Shown here: piece by piece, positions 46,047 to 54,097 of the stretch
Layout of the letters: every line of letters starts with the position of its first letter
Position numbering within the stretch: position 1 is the first letter of the stretch
Source of the DNA: Alistipes provencensis
GTDB lineage: Bacteria > Bacteroidota > Bacteroidia > Bacteroidales > Rikenellaceae
DNA: 64,000 bases
Direction of reading: 5' to 3'
NCBI RefSeq assembly: GCF_900083545.1
Contig: NZ_LT559262.1
Span: forward strand, 1,650,397 to 1,714,396
Program-made: the position numbers and the translations under genes
Notes under the pieces: model-generated
The model's database searches: none
Seen by the model: the letters and a program-made list of their open reading frames with translations, nothing else
Told to the model about the DNA's origin: nothing

Positions 46047-46949
46047 TCACTCGCCACCCTTTTCACGGGGATGGGCTTTTGCATAAATCTCCCGGAGCTT
46101 GGCAATGCTGTTGTGCGTGTAGACCTGCGTGGCCTGCAGCGAAGCGTGCCCCAGAAGTTCCTGTATCTCGCGCATATCGGCTCCGCTGTTCAGCAGGTGT
46201 GTTGCGAAAGTGTGTCGCAGCACATGGGGGCTTTTCTTGCCCTGAACGCCTGCCTTGTCCAGCTCTTCCTGCACCGTCCGGTAAACCGCCGTCCGGGATA
46301 TGCGTTTTCCTTTGTGTGTTAAAAATAGCGCTTTTTCCGGTGAAATGCAAATATTTTGCCGCTCAATTAACCCGATGTAATGCAAAATCTTTTCGCGGAC
46401 GAACTCCAGAATGGGCACGATGCGCTCCTTGTCGCCCTTGCCCCGGATGCGCAGCGAGGTGAAATCGTCCGAAAAATCCCCGCGGTCGATGCCGACCAGT
46501 TCGGCCAGCCGCAGGCCGCAGGCGTAGAAAAGCAGTACGATGAGCGAATTGCGCTCGCGGATGAAATCCTCGCTGTCCTGTTCGCAGTCGCTGACGATGC
46601 CGCTCATGCGGCTTTCGGGAACGAACGCCGGCAGGCGGCGCGAGGTTCGCAGCGACGCCACGGGCTGCGTCACGTCGCGGCTGACGACGCCCGTGCGCAG
46701 CAGCCAGCGGAACAGGGCCCGCAGTGATGAGATCTCGCGGTTCATCGAGGCGGCGCTCAGGTGTCCCTCCTCGGTGCGGAAGATCATCCATTCGCGGATA
46801 TCCTCCGTGGTCACCCGGCGCGGGTCGAAATCCGCGTCGCCGACCCCCAGCCACGCGAGGAACTGCTCGACGTCGTGGCGGTAGTTGCGCACGGTGAGCG
46901 GCGAGTAGCGGCGTTCGGCCTCGAGGTATCGGATGAAATCGGCGAGCAT
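46047..46949 (-). CDS. xerC: Tyrosine recombinase XerC
   Basis: A 300-residue recombinase. The start at 46949 (MLADFIRYLEAERRYS) is chosen because an upstream in-frame ATG lies within the promoter. The N-terminal SAM-like domain (about 1-95) is followed by a catalytic domain with R in CGLRLAEL, K in RGKGDKE, HVLRHTFATH, GHAS and the nucleophile Y in QVYTH. With XerD it resolves chromosome dimers at dif. Its housekeeping length and its hpf neighbour argue against a mobile-element integrase; XerD is an alternative name. Confidence 0.92.
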   Translation of the reverse strand: MLADFIRYLEAERRYSPLTVRNYRHDVEQFLAWLGVGDADFDPRRVTTEDIREWMIFRTEEGHLSAASMNREISSLRALFRWLLRTGVVSRDVTQPVASLRTSRRLPAFVPESRMSGIVSDCEQDSEDFIRERNSLIVLLFYACGLRLAELVGIDRGDFSDDFTSLRIRGKGDKERIVPILEFVREKILHYIGLIERQNICISPEKALFLTHKGKRISRTAVYRTVQEELDKAGVQGKKSPHVLRHTFATHLLNSGADMREIQELLGHASLQATQVYTHNSIAKLREIYAKAHPREKGGE

Positions 46950-46955
46950 TTGCGG

Positions 46956-46989
46956 TAAAGATAAGGAAAAACCTTTACCTTTGTACAAA
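46956..46989 (-). promoter_or_regulatory. Putative promoter of xerC-hpf
   Basis: On the minus strand TTTG (46989-46986), a 22-bp spacer and TATCTTTA (46963-46956). The -7 box ends 6 bp before the ATG, which predicts a very short or absent leader. Confidence 0.5.
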
Positions 46990-47030
46990 AAAGGAATATA
47001 CTTGACGACACGAATCGGCTGCTGAGAACA

Positions 47031-47118
47031 TAATCTCCCTCCCTGAGGGAGGGTTGGGGTGGGGTCAGATTTGTAAATGACGCCGCAGGCGGCAAGAACG
47101 GCAGTCGACAGCGACTGG
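47031..47118. repeat. Intergenic block of three palindromes (REP-like)
   Basis: CCCTCCCTGAGGGAGGG, GCCGCAGGCGGC and CAGTCGACAGCGACTG follow one another within 88 bp, separated by TTGGGGTGGGGTC and TTTGTAAATGA. The pattern is unlike the usual intergenic DNA here and suggests a dispersed repeat element. There is no second copy in the window. Confidence 0.4.
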
Positions 47119-47152
47119 TATGTGGAAGTATATGATTGTCAAATCGAATTTT

Positions 47153-47737
47153 ATGAAACAGAACTGGAAACCCGGGACCGTATTGTATCCTCTACCGGCG
47201 GTGCTGGTGAGCTGCGGCGCTACGCCCGAAGAATATAACCTGCTGACCGTGGCATGGACCGGTACGGTCTGCTCCGCCCCGCCGATGTGCTATATTTCGG
47301 TGCGTCCCGAACGCCACTCCTATGAAATTATCCGCCGCACGGGCGAGTTCGTCATCAACCTCACGACGCGCCGGCTGGCGCGTGCCGCGGACTGGTGCGG
47401 CGTACGTTCGGGCCGCGATTACGACAAGTTCCGCGAGATGGGCCTCACGGCCGTTCCGTCGGAGCGGATCGCTGCGCCCGTTGTCGCCGAGTCTCCCGTG
47501 AACATCGAGTGCCGTGTGCGGCAGGTGCTGCCGCTCGGGACCCACGACATGTTTTTGGCCGAGGTGGTCGGGGTGCAGGCCGACGAAGCCTATATCGACC
47601 CCGGGACGGGGCGTTTCTGTCTCGAACGCGCCGATCCGATCGTCTATTCCCACGGGGAATACTTTGCGTTGGGCGAGGCGCTGGGTCATTTCGGCTGGTC
47701 GGTCCGCAAAAAGAAACCGGCGCAGAAAAAACGGTGA
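47153..47737 (+). CDS. Flavin reductase-like (FMN-binding split-barrel) protein
   Basis: A 194-residue protein. The start MKQNWKPGTVLYPLPAVLVS is chosen; the in-frame ATG at 47120 lies at the edge of the palindromic block. It has the family features YNLLTVAWTGTVCSAPPMCYISVRPERHSY (about 22-50), RRTGEFVINLTTRRLARAADWCG and HDMFLAEVVGVQADE. Related proteins bind FMN and reduce flavin or small molecules. It has no obvious pathway partner here. Confidence 0.9.
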   Translation: MKQNWKPGTVLYPLPAVLVSCGATPEEYNLLTVAWTGTVCSAPPMCYISVRPERHSYEIIRRTGEFVINLTTRRLARAADWCGVRSGRDYDKFREMGLTAVPSERIAAPVVAESPVNIECRVRQVLPLGTHDMFLAEVVGVQADEAYIDPGTGRFCLERADPIVYSHGEYFALGEALGHFGWSVRKKKPAQKKR

Positions 47738-47754
47738 TTCTCACGAATTTTTAC

Positions 47755-47762
47755 TATCTTTA
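47755..47762 (+). promoter_or_regulatory. Putative -7 promoter box of the lipoprotein at 47767
   Basis: TATCTTTA ends 4 bp before the ATG. A transcript from it would be leaderless or nearly so. Confidence 0.45.
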
Positions 47763-47766
47763 CTCG

Positions 47767-49236
47767 ATGAAGCGTCATTCGAAATCTCTCCTGCCGTTCG
47801 CTCTTGCCGCTGCTGTGGTGCTGGCGGGATGCATTAAGATGCCCAAGGGCGGCGAGACCGATACCGGAGGTCCGGACGGTCCCGATTTCCCCCCCCCCTC
47901 TGCGGCGGAATATCTCTATCCTTTCGGGGATGAACCCCGTCATGTTACGGCCGAACTGACGCTTACGTTCGCTCCGGAGACCGACCTGACGGACGCGGAG
48001 GCCGTCATTCCTCCCCTGAAATACAACAAGTCGCTGCTGGTGCTGCTGACGCAGGACGACTGCAAGCAGGCGGCTTTCTCGACCACATGGGCCGCGATCA
48101 ACGGCCGTCCCCTCTCCGACACTTATTATTATACGGCAGCCCACCTGCGCGGCGGGGATATGCCGCCCGACACCTACGGCTTCGGCAAGACGCTCGGCTC
48201 GACCGACGGCACGGGCCGCGAGGTGCGTTTCGCCTTCTCGACGACCCTCTCCCCCGAATGGGAGTACATGGATGCCGAAGCGACGGTCAAACCGGGTTAT
48301 ACGGACAATTACTACCGTTTCTTTATGCAGAAGGGGCTGATGTGGGGCGATGTCCGGGAGATGCTCAGCTACGGCGTCGGTATCGCTTTCCACGACGTGA
48401 ATGTGGACAAGGAGTCGAAGAACCTCCCCGACTCGATCCTCCGCCATTACGGACTCTCGCAGGATATTATCCTCGATCGTCTTGCGGGCCGAGGCTGCAA
48501 GATGCTGGCCGAGCCCGACGGCAATAAAACCTATGTCACGGCGGCGATGAGCTACGATCCCATCCAGTCCATCGTAGAGCAGTCCGGGGGCGAAACGCTC
48601 CGGCCCTTCGCTGTGGAGGATGATTTGCTGAAGACGGCGTTCAACCGGGGATTCTGGAAGCCTAAGGAGATTCCGGAGGTGATCGAGGCGCAGTTGGCGC
48701 TGCCCGCGGAGGAACGCGAGGCGGTCAATATCGGTGTGCACGGCACCGACCGTTCGTGGTCCGAAATGCTGCTGTGGCTCAACAATACCTATGGTAAGGA
48801 CGGAAGCGACTGCGTGTGGATGCCCTCGTTCGAGGAGTATTTCGAATACAACTACCTGCGCCGCCATGCCGTGCTGACCCAACGGGTCGAGGGGAACACC
48901 CTGCACCTGACGGTCAGTCTGTCCGGCGGACTTTATTTCTATTTTCCGTCGCTGACGGTCAACCTCCGGGGTGTCGATCCCGCGGCGTGCACAGCCGTCG
49001 AGGGCGGCGCGACGGTGACGGGGCTCTCGTGGGGAGTCTGTGCCGAGGCCGTGGGGGACGGCGAGGTGCTGGCCCTGAACATCGACTGCCGCCATGCCCT
49101 CGCGGAACATGCCGAACATTTCGTGGAACTGTACGAAAAGCACTCCACGGCGGCCAACCGCGCCGATGCCCGCTGTTTCGTGGAGATGCTGAAAGATTCC
49201 GAGCGCAAACAGGCGCTTCGGAGGCGGATCGAATAG
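47767..49236 (+). CDS. Large lipoprotein of unknown function with an N-terminal C10 tract
   Basis: A 489-residue protein with a lipoprotein signal (VVLAGC, Cys22) and a Gly/Pro/Asp-rich linker in which residues 41-44 (FPPP) are encoded by a C10 run. The main domain (about 75-410) begins SLLVLLTQDDCKQAAFSTTW, shows GVGIAFHDVN and VNIGVHGTDRSWSEML, and may be a divergent polysaccharide-deacetylase-like barrel, although the usual metal triad is not clear. A beta-rich end follows. An upstream start would run into the previous gene. The function is not assigned. Confidence 0.8.
   Translation: MKRHSKSLLPFALAAAVVLAGCIKMPKGGETDTGGPDGPDFPPPSAAEYLYPFGDEPRHVTAELTLTFAPETDLTDAEAVIPPLKYNKSLLVLLTQDDCKQAAFSTTWAAINGRPLSDTYYYTAAHLRGGDMPPDTYGFGKTLGSTDGTGREVRFAFSTTLSPEWEYMDAEATVKPGYTDNYYRFFMQKGLMWGDVREMLSYGVGIAFHDVNVDKESKNLPDSILRHYGLSQDIILDRLAGRGCKMLAEPDGNKTYVTAAMSYDPIQSIVEQSGGETLRPFAVEDDLLKTAFNRGFWKPKEIPEVIEAQLALPAEEREAVNIGVHGTDRSWSEMLLWLNNTYGKDGSDCVWMPSFEEYFEYNYLRRHAVLTQRVEGNTLHLTVSLSGGLYFYFPSLTVNLRGVDPAACTAVEGGATVTGLSWGVCAEAVGDGEVLALNIDCRHALAEHAEHFVELYEKHSTAANRADARCFVEMLKDSERKQALRRRIE
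47889..47898 (+). repeat. Homopolymeric C10 tract in the lipoprotein gene
   Basis: Ten consecutive C at codons 41-44. A one-base change would shift the frame just after the signal peptide and abolish the protein. Confidence 0.9.
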
Positions 49237-49253
49237 ACGGTGCAAGCCGGGGA

Positions 49254-49292
49254 AAATCGGGCGTACTTTTCGAAAAGCACGCCCGATTTTTT
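49254..49292 (+). terminator. Terminator of the lipoprotein gene
   Basis: A long stem AATCGGGCGT/ACGCCCGATT extended by CTTTT/AAAAG with a 2-nt loop, followed by T-tract. The U-rich end is at 49287-49292. Confidence 0.85.
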
Positions 49293-49361
49293 GCTTTCCG
49301 GCGCCGGATTCTGCGGAATATTCCGTACCTTGCATGACGCGATAACCAACACTTCTCGATA

Positions 49362-50555
49362 ATGAAAAAACTGTTTTTTGCGCTGATGGGGCTGCTCTTT
49401 TCACTGGCCGCCGCCGCGCAGGATTTCAAGATCACGCACGGCCCTTATCTCTGCGACATGACTCAGGACGGCGTCACGGTCGTCTGGACCACCAGCAAAC
49501 CGGCCCTTTCGTGGGTCGAGGTAGCGCCCGACGACGGGCGGAGTTTCTACGCGCAGGAGCATTCGCGCCATTACCAGACCGTTGCGGGCCGCAAGCTGGC
49601 CGACAGAACTCTCCACGCCGTGCGCCTCAAGGGGCTGCAACCCGGCACCGATTACTGTTACCGCATCTTCTCGCAGGAGGTCACGGCATGGCCGCAGCGC
49701 GGCAAAGCCACTTACGGAAATGTCGTGGCGAGCGATGTTTTCCGCCGCAGGCCCTATCCGTTCCGGACCTTCCCCGACTCGGGCGCCGACTGTTCGTTCA
49801 TCATGCTCAACGACATCCACGGCAAGGCCGACTACATGAAGGACCTCTGTAAGAAGATCGATTTCAGCAAGGTGGGATTCGTGGTCTTCAACGGCGACAT
49901 GTCGAGCAGCGTCGAGAGCGAAGAACAGCTCTTTGCGGACTATATCGATGCGTCGGTGGCGCTGTTCGCCTCCGGGACGCCGATCCTCTTCAACCGCGGC
50001 AACCACGAGACGCGCGGTGTCTGGTCCGACCGCCTGATCGACTGTTTCCCGACCCGCAGCGGAGAGTTTTACGGGATTTACCGCTACGGCGACGTCTGCC
50101 TTTTGGTCCTCGACTGCGGGGAGGACAAGCCCGACAGCGACGTCGAATACTACGGGCTGGCCGATTACGACGCCTATCGTGTCGAGGAGTGCGAATGGCT
50201 GAAAAAAGCCGTCCGGTCGGATGAGTTCCGTTCGGCTTCGGCGCGGATCGTCCTGCTGCATGTACCCCCGACGACGGGGACGTGGCACGGGAACGTCCAT
50301 CTCAACGAGCTTTTCATGCCGGTACTGAACGGGGCGGGCATCGACCTGATGCTCTGCGGCCACGAACACCGCTATTCGTTCCACCCCGCCGGGGAGCGGG
50401 GCGCGCAGTTCCCGATCGTAATCAACGACAACAAGAGCTACACCCGCTGCGACGTTTCGGACAGCCTGATCCGTGTGCAGATCGTCGGCCCCCGCGACAA
50501 GGTCGCCCACACGCACGAATTTCCGCTGAACCGCGCGGCGGTCGATCCCGAATAG
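49362..50555 (+). CDS. Purple acid phosphatase-like metallophosphoesterase
   Basis: A 397-residue secreted enzyme with a signal peptide (to about residue 19), an N-terminal FN3-like domain as in purple acid phosphatases (HGPYLCDMTQDGVTVVWTT, LKGLQPGTDYCYRI) and a calcineurin-like domain with NDIHGK, FNGDMSS, NRGNHET, LLHVPP and CGHEHRYSFH. These supply the usual Asp, His and Asn ligands of a dimetal phosphoesterase. It is probably periplasmic. It converges with the GH97 gene and shares a terminator with it. Confidence 0.92.
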   Translation: MKKLFFALMGLLFSLAAAAQDFKITHGPYLCDMTQDGVTVVWTTSKPALSWVEVAPDDGRSFYAQEHSRHYQTVAGRKLADRTLHAVRLKGLQPGTDYCYRIFSQEVTAWPQRGKATYGNVVASDVFRRRPYPFRTFPDSGADCSFIMLNDIHGKADYMKDLCKKIDFSKVGFVVFNGDMSSSVESEEQLFADYIDASVALFASGTPILFNRGNHETRGVWSDRLIDCFPTRSGEFYGIYRYGDVCLLVLDCGEDKPDSDVEYYGLADYDAYRVEECEWLKKAVRSDEFRSASARIVLLHVPPTTGTWHGNVHLNELFMPVLNGAGIDLMLCGHEHRYSFHPAGERGAQFPIVINDNKSYTRCDVSDSLIRVQIVGPRDKVAHTHEFPLNRAAVDPE

Positions 50556-50574
50556 GATTTGCCGGTTAAAAACG

Positions 50575-50604
50575 AAAAACGCCTGCGGGAAACAGGCGTT
50601 TTTT
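50575..50604. terminator. Bidirectional terminator
   Basis: AAAAACGCCTG/CAGGCGTTTTT with a 7-nt loop, flanked by A and T runs so that it works for both the phosphoesterase gene and the GH97 operon. Confidence 0.9.
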
Positions 50605-50606
50605 CG

Positions 50607-52538
50607 TTATCGGCGGGTGAAGCGGGCGACAGCCCCTCCGTTCCGGGGCAGGTCGAGCGGGAGCAGGTCTCCGGTTTCGACGGGTCGTTCCGTGCGGCGG
50701 AATCCCTCTTGACCGTTCTCTTCGAGCAGGGTCATCGTGTACAGTCCTTTGTCGAGAAAATCCAGTTCGAACGTCTCCTGTGTGGCTTGTGCGGCTGCGA
50801 TGGACAGGTACCACGTCTCTCCGTCGCGGCGGGCAAAGGCGGCCAGACTGCCCACACGGCTCTGCGGCAGCACGACGGTTTCGTTCCAGCAGACGGGCAG
50901 TTCGCGCAGGAATTCCAATGCCGGGCGGAGGCGCTCCTCGCGGAAAAGGTAAAAGGGATTCTCGGCCAGCGTCATCAGCGGCGAGGTAATCAGGTAAGCG
51001 CAGGCCAGATGCTGGACTGGAAGAACATCGCCGGGCATCGAAAAGCCTGCGGGCGTGTAGTCGGCGGGGCCTGCCACGCAGCGGGTGAAGGGCAGGGCGG
51101 CGTTGTGGGAGGCCGGGATGTTCTGGTTCTCGTTGCCCGGGACATGGGGACGGTCGGCGACGGGAGTTCCCGCGGCCTGCATGCGTGCGAGGTAATTGGC
51201 CGTGATCCGGTTGAGTTCCATGCCCCGAACCCCTTCGCGGGTGAGTTCATTGGGGTAGGTGCGTATCTCTCCCGAGGGTTTCTGGCATCCGTGGAAATTG
51301 ATCAGCAGACGGCGGCGTGCGGCGTTTTCCAGCACGGCCGTCGTGAAGCGGATCTGGCGGAGTCCTTCGCCGTTCATGAAGTCGATCTTCAACCCCCTGA
51401 CGCCGCAGTCGGCCACGCTGTCCATGAACGAGCGCATCTGGAGATAATCCTCTGCCGGGTCGTTCAGCTTCTCCCAATGCCGCCATACAAAGAGCCCGAC
51501 ACCTTTCCCGGCGGCGTAGTCCGCCATTTCCCGGAGCGTTTCCCATTTGTCCGTCAGGCGTTCCCACCCCTCGTCGAGCGTCGAATATTCATACCCCATA
51601 TCGGCTGCCAGATCGATGACGGCCCGTTCGCCCTCGACGGTCATGTAACGGCCGTCGATGTTGCTCCACCAGCTCCAGAGCGACCGTCCGGGGCGTATCC
51701 ACGACGTGTCGGCGAAGAGTGCCGGGTCGGGCGCCGGGCTGAGGTTGGTGACGATGTCCGTGTTGACCAGTTGGTCGAGGTCTTCGGCGACGATCAATAC
51801 GCGCCACGGCGTGGTGACGGTGTCGCGGAGGTCGAAGCCCTCCTTTTCGGTGAAATCGGCGTGCAGGCTGCCGTCCTTGCCGGCGCGCAGACGCATGCCG
51901 CTGTATTCGTAGAGTGCGGCCTCGGTGACCATCAGACGGAGTCCGTCCGCAGTTTCGTAGAGCAGCGGCATGGTCTGTACGGGGCCCTGCGAGGATACCG
52001 TCGCCAGTTCCGGGGCCGGGGCCGAAGTCCACTCACCGGCATAGGTCAGCAGTTTCCACGCCGAGTTCCGCTCGGCGAACCAGACCCGGCTGTCGGCGGG
52101 CAGCCGCCACTCGGCCGCCTCGCCGCCGACATGACGGACACCTTGGCCCGGAAGGATGAATCGGTAGGCGAATCCGTCGTCGTAGAGCCGTGTTTCGAGG
52201 GTATAGGCATATCCCGTGGGACGGTGCGTCACCTCCCAGACATATTCGCGGGCATGGTCGCGGGCGAGGTCGTGTACGCCCCGCACGGGGTAACTTTCGT
52301 TGCGTTCGCGGCTTGCCGCAAGCCGGAGCGATACCTCCTCGAAGGTGTCGGCCCCGTCGATCGTGACGCCCAAGGCCGAGGTGTCGCAGACCATCCTGCC
52401 GTCATACGACACGGTGTAGGCCAGGGAGCCGTTCGGTGTGGTGAAGACCCCGGCGGAGAGTTTTCCTGCGGGGGAAGTCATCCTCCCCGACGAGCATCCT
52501 GCCAGCAACAGCAGGCATCCCGGTATCCAGTATTTCAT
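50607..52538 (-). CDS. GH97 family glycoside hydrolase (retaining type)
   Basis: A 643-residue lipoprotein (LLAGCSSG). The N-terminal beta-super-sandwich (about 25-280) is followed by a barrel starting SLWSWWSNIDGRYMT and a C-terminal beta domain. The barrel holds GLKIDFMNGEG, whose D386 fits the nucleophile of retaining GH97 alpha-galactosidases; inverting GH97 enzymes lack this Asp. It would release alpha-linked galactose or a related sugar from oligosaccharides. It is the last gene of the seven-gene operon. The family and retaining type are well supported; the exact sugar is inferred. Confidence 0.93.
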   Translation of the reverse strand: MKYWIPGCLLLLAGCSSGRMTSPAGKLSAGVFTTPNGSLAYTVSYDGRMVCDTSALGVTIDGADTFEEVSLRLAASRERNESYPVRGVHDLARDHAREYVWEVTHRPTGYAYTLETRLYDDGFAYRFILPGQGVRHVGGEAAEWRLPADSRVWFAERNSAWKLLTYAGEWTSAPAPELATVSSQGPVQTMPLLYETADGLRLMVTEAALYEYSGMRLRAGKDGSLHADFTEKEGFDLRDTVTTPWRVLIVAEDLDQLVNTDIVTNLSPAPDPALFADTSWIRPGRSLWSWWSNIDGRYMTVEGERAVIDLAADMGYEYSTLDEGWERLTDKWETLREMADYAAGKGVGLFVWRHWEKLNDPAEDYLQMRSFMDSVADCGVRGLKIDFMNGEGLRQIRFTTAVLENAARRRLLINFHGCQKPSGEIRTYPNELTREGVRGMELNRITANYLARMQAAGTPVADRPHVPGNENQNIPASHNAALPFTRCVAGPADYTPAGFSMPGDVLPVQHLACAYLITSPLMTLAENPFYLFREERLRPALEFLRELPVCWNETVVLPQSRVGSLAAFARRDGETWYLSIAAAQATQETFELDFLDKGLYTMTLLEENGQEGFRRTERPVETGDLLPLDLPRNGGAVARFTRR

Positions 52539-52551
52539 CTTTCGGTCGTAT

Positions 52552-54084
52552 TTATCGGGTTACACAGAGGAAGTTGCGCCCGGCGCGGAAGCGCCCGAAC
52601 GAGGAGAGTTCCCCGGTTGTCGAGGAGAAGGCGACGCGTCGGATAACCTCGTCCGAATAGCCCTTCTGATTGATGTACCACCCCTGCGTGGCCGAAGTGT
52701 TGCCGTTCTCGTCCAGATTGGGGTAGAAATAGGGTTCCGTCGCTTTGGCGGCATCGGCCACCGGAGCGCACCATACGCTGATGGCATCCTTGTCGTATTT
52801 GCCGCGGGCGGCTTTGGCCGTGATGCGGCAGACGAGCAGCGTCTTTTCGTTGTCTTTGACCAACTGTTTCCCCTGTACGACCGAGGCGGCCACCTTGCTC
52901 GACGTGAGGCGCGTGATGCCGGTCAGCAGCGATCCTTCGGCGTCGACGATCACCTTGCCCACGGGGGCGTTGTCCGTGTCGGTGAAGGTCAGTGTCAGCT
53001 CTTCGCCCGGTTTCTTGGTGATCTCCGTGCTGAAATAGATGCAGCCGTCTTCGGCAAGGCTGTAGGACTTGTCGAGCGCAATCTCGGCGCGGGCCTCTTT
53101 GAGGTCGGTGTCGGGTACGGGGTCGAGCAGCGCCTCGGGCTTGTAGATGCGCACATAATCCACGGCCATCCAAGTCCCGTCGGCCTCTTCGTCCACGAGC
53201 GGCGACCAGGCCGAACCCCACGGGATGTTGGCCAGAATGATGTGCATTTTGTCGCCGTTGTAGCCGCCGAGGTAGTTCCAGTCCTCCTGCCCGTATTTGC
53301 CGTAGGCGCGCTGCTCCTCGAGCGGGTTCCACTCGGGGGCTTTGCCCACGCCCGTGTAGTACTGGTCGGGATAGGTCTTGCTGGTGGTGCCGCGCCAGAG
53401 CTCTTCGCCGTCGAGGTAGTAGATCATTTCATTTTCGCCGTACCACAGTCCCCAGACGTGGTATTTGTCGAAATCGTGGTCGACGGCGATCCCGGCGGCG
53501 ATGTCGCACTTGTTACCGTTCTTGTCGAGGGCATAGGGATAGGTTTTCCAGTCGTGGTAGGCCAGATGGCCGTTGCCCTTTCCGGTACGGACATCCTTGC
53601 GGGCCTCTACGATGTCGACCTCGTATTTGTTGCACCATGTGTTGTTGGGCGGTGTCTTGCAGGCGAGCCAGAAAGCGTTGTTCACGCCCGACGACTCTCC
53701 CGAACGGAACCGGCATTCGATGTAGACGTTGTTCTCCAGCGGCTCCTTGAGGTAGACATAGCCGGCGATCCATTTGATCTTCTCGCTGCGGTCGACCTTG
53801 CGGACGTTGAGGCGCAGTTCTCCGTCGCGCACCTCCACGGCCTCGGGACCGCGGCTGGTCTCGTGCTTGATGTTGTTCGGATTTTCCGAGGCCCAGATGT
53901 CCCAGTTCATCTTTCTGCCGTCGAACTCGTCCGAGAAGAGCAGGCGGTAACTGCTCAGGTCGATGGTCTTGTAACCCTCCTCCCCCGGCCGGGGCGGAGC
54001 GGGAGCCTCCGGAGTCCCTTTGGCGCAGGAGGCCAGTACTGCGAAATGCAGTGTTGCGATGAGCAGAAATGCTTTCAGTTTCAT
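52552..54084 (-). CDS. GH16 family endo-glycanase lipoprotein
   Basis: A 510-residue lipoprotein (LASCAK, Cys20). The start at 54084 is chosen for the signal peptide. The GH16 jelly roll (about 45-315) carries the catalytic EVDIVE (E155, D157, E160), the ExDxxE form with a beta-bulge found in laminarinase, agarase and porphyranase-type members. A C-terminal domain (about 330-510) is beta-rich and may bind carbohydrate. It is probably on the cell surface and makes the first cut in the glycan. Possible substrates are a beta-galactan, a mucin-type chain or a beta-glucan; the operon's GH2 and GH97 enzymes favour a galactose-containing one. Confidence 0.92.
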   Translation of the reverse strand: MKLKAFLLIATLHFAVLASCAKGTPEAPAPPRPGEEGYKTIDLSSYRLLFSDEFDGRKMNWDIWASENPNNIKHETSRGPEAVEVRDGELRLNVRKVDRSEKIKWIAGYVYLKEPLENNVYIECRFRSGESSGVNNAFWLACKTPPNNTWCNKYEVDIVEARKDVRTGKGNGHLAYHDWKTYPYALDKNGNKCDIAAGIAVDHDFDKYHVWGLWYGENEMIYYLDGEELWRGTTSKTYPDQYYTGVGKAPEWNPLEEQRAYGKYGQEDWNYLGGYNGDKMHIILANIPWGSAWSPLVDEEADGTWMAVDYVRIYKPEALLDPVPDTDLKEARAEIALDKSYSLAEDGCIYFSTEITKKPGEELTLTFTDTDNAPVGKVIVDAEGSLLTGITRLTSSKVAASVVQGKQLVKDNEKTLLVCRITAKAARGKYDKDAISVWCAPVADAAKATEPYFYPNLDENGNTSATQGWYINQKGYSDEVIRRVAFSSTTGELSSFGRFRAGRNFLCVTR

Positions 54085-54097
54085 AAGTCGGTCGGTT

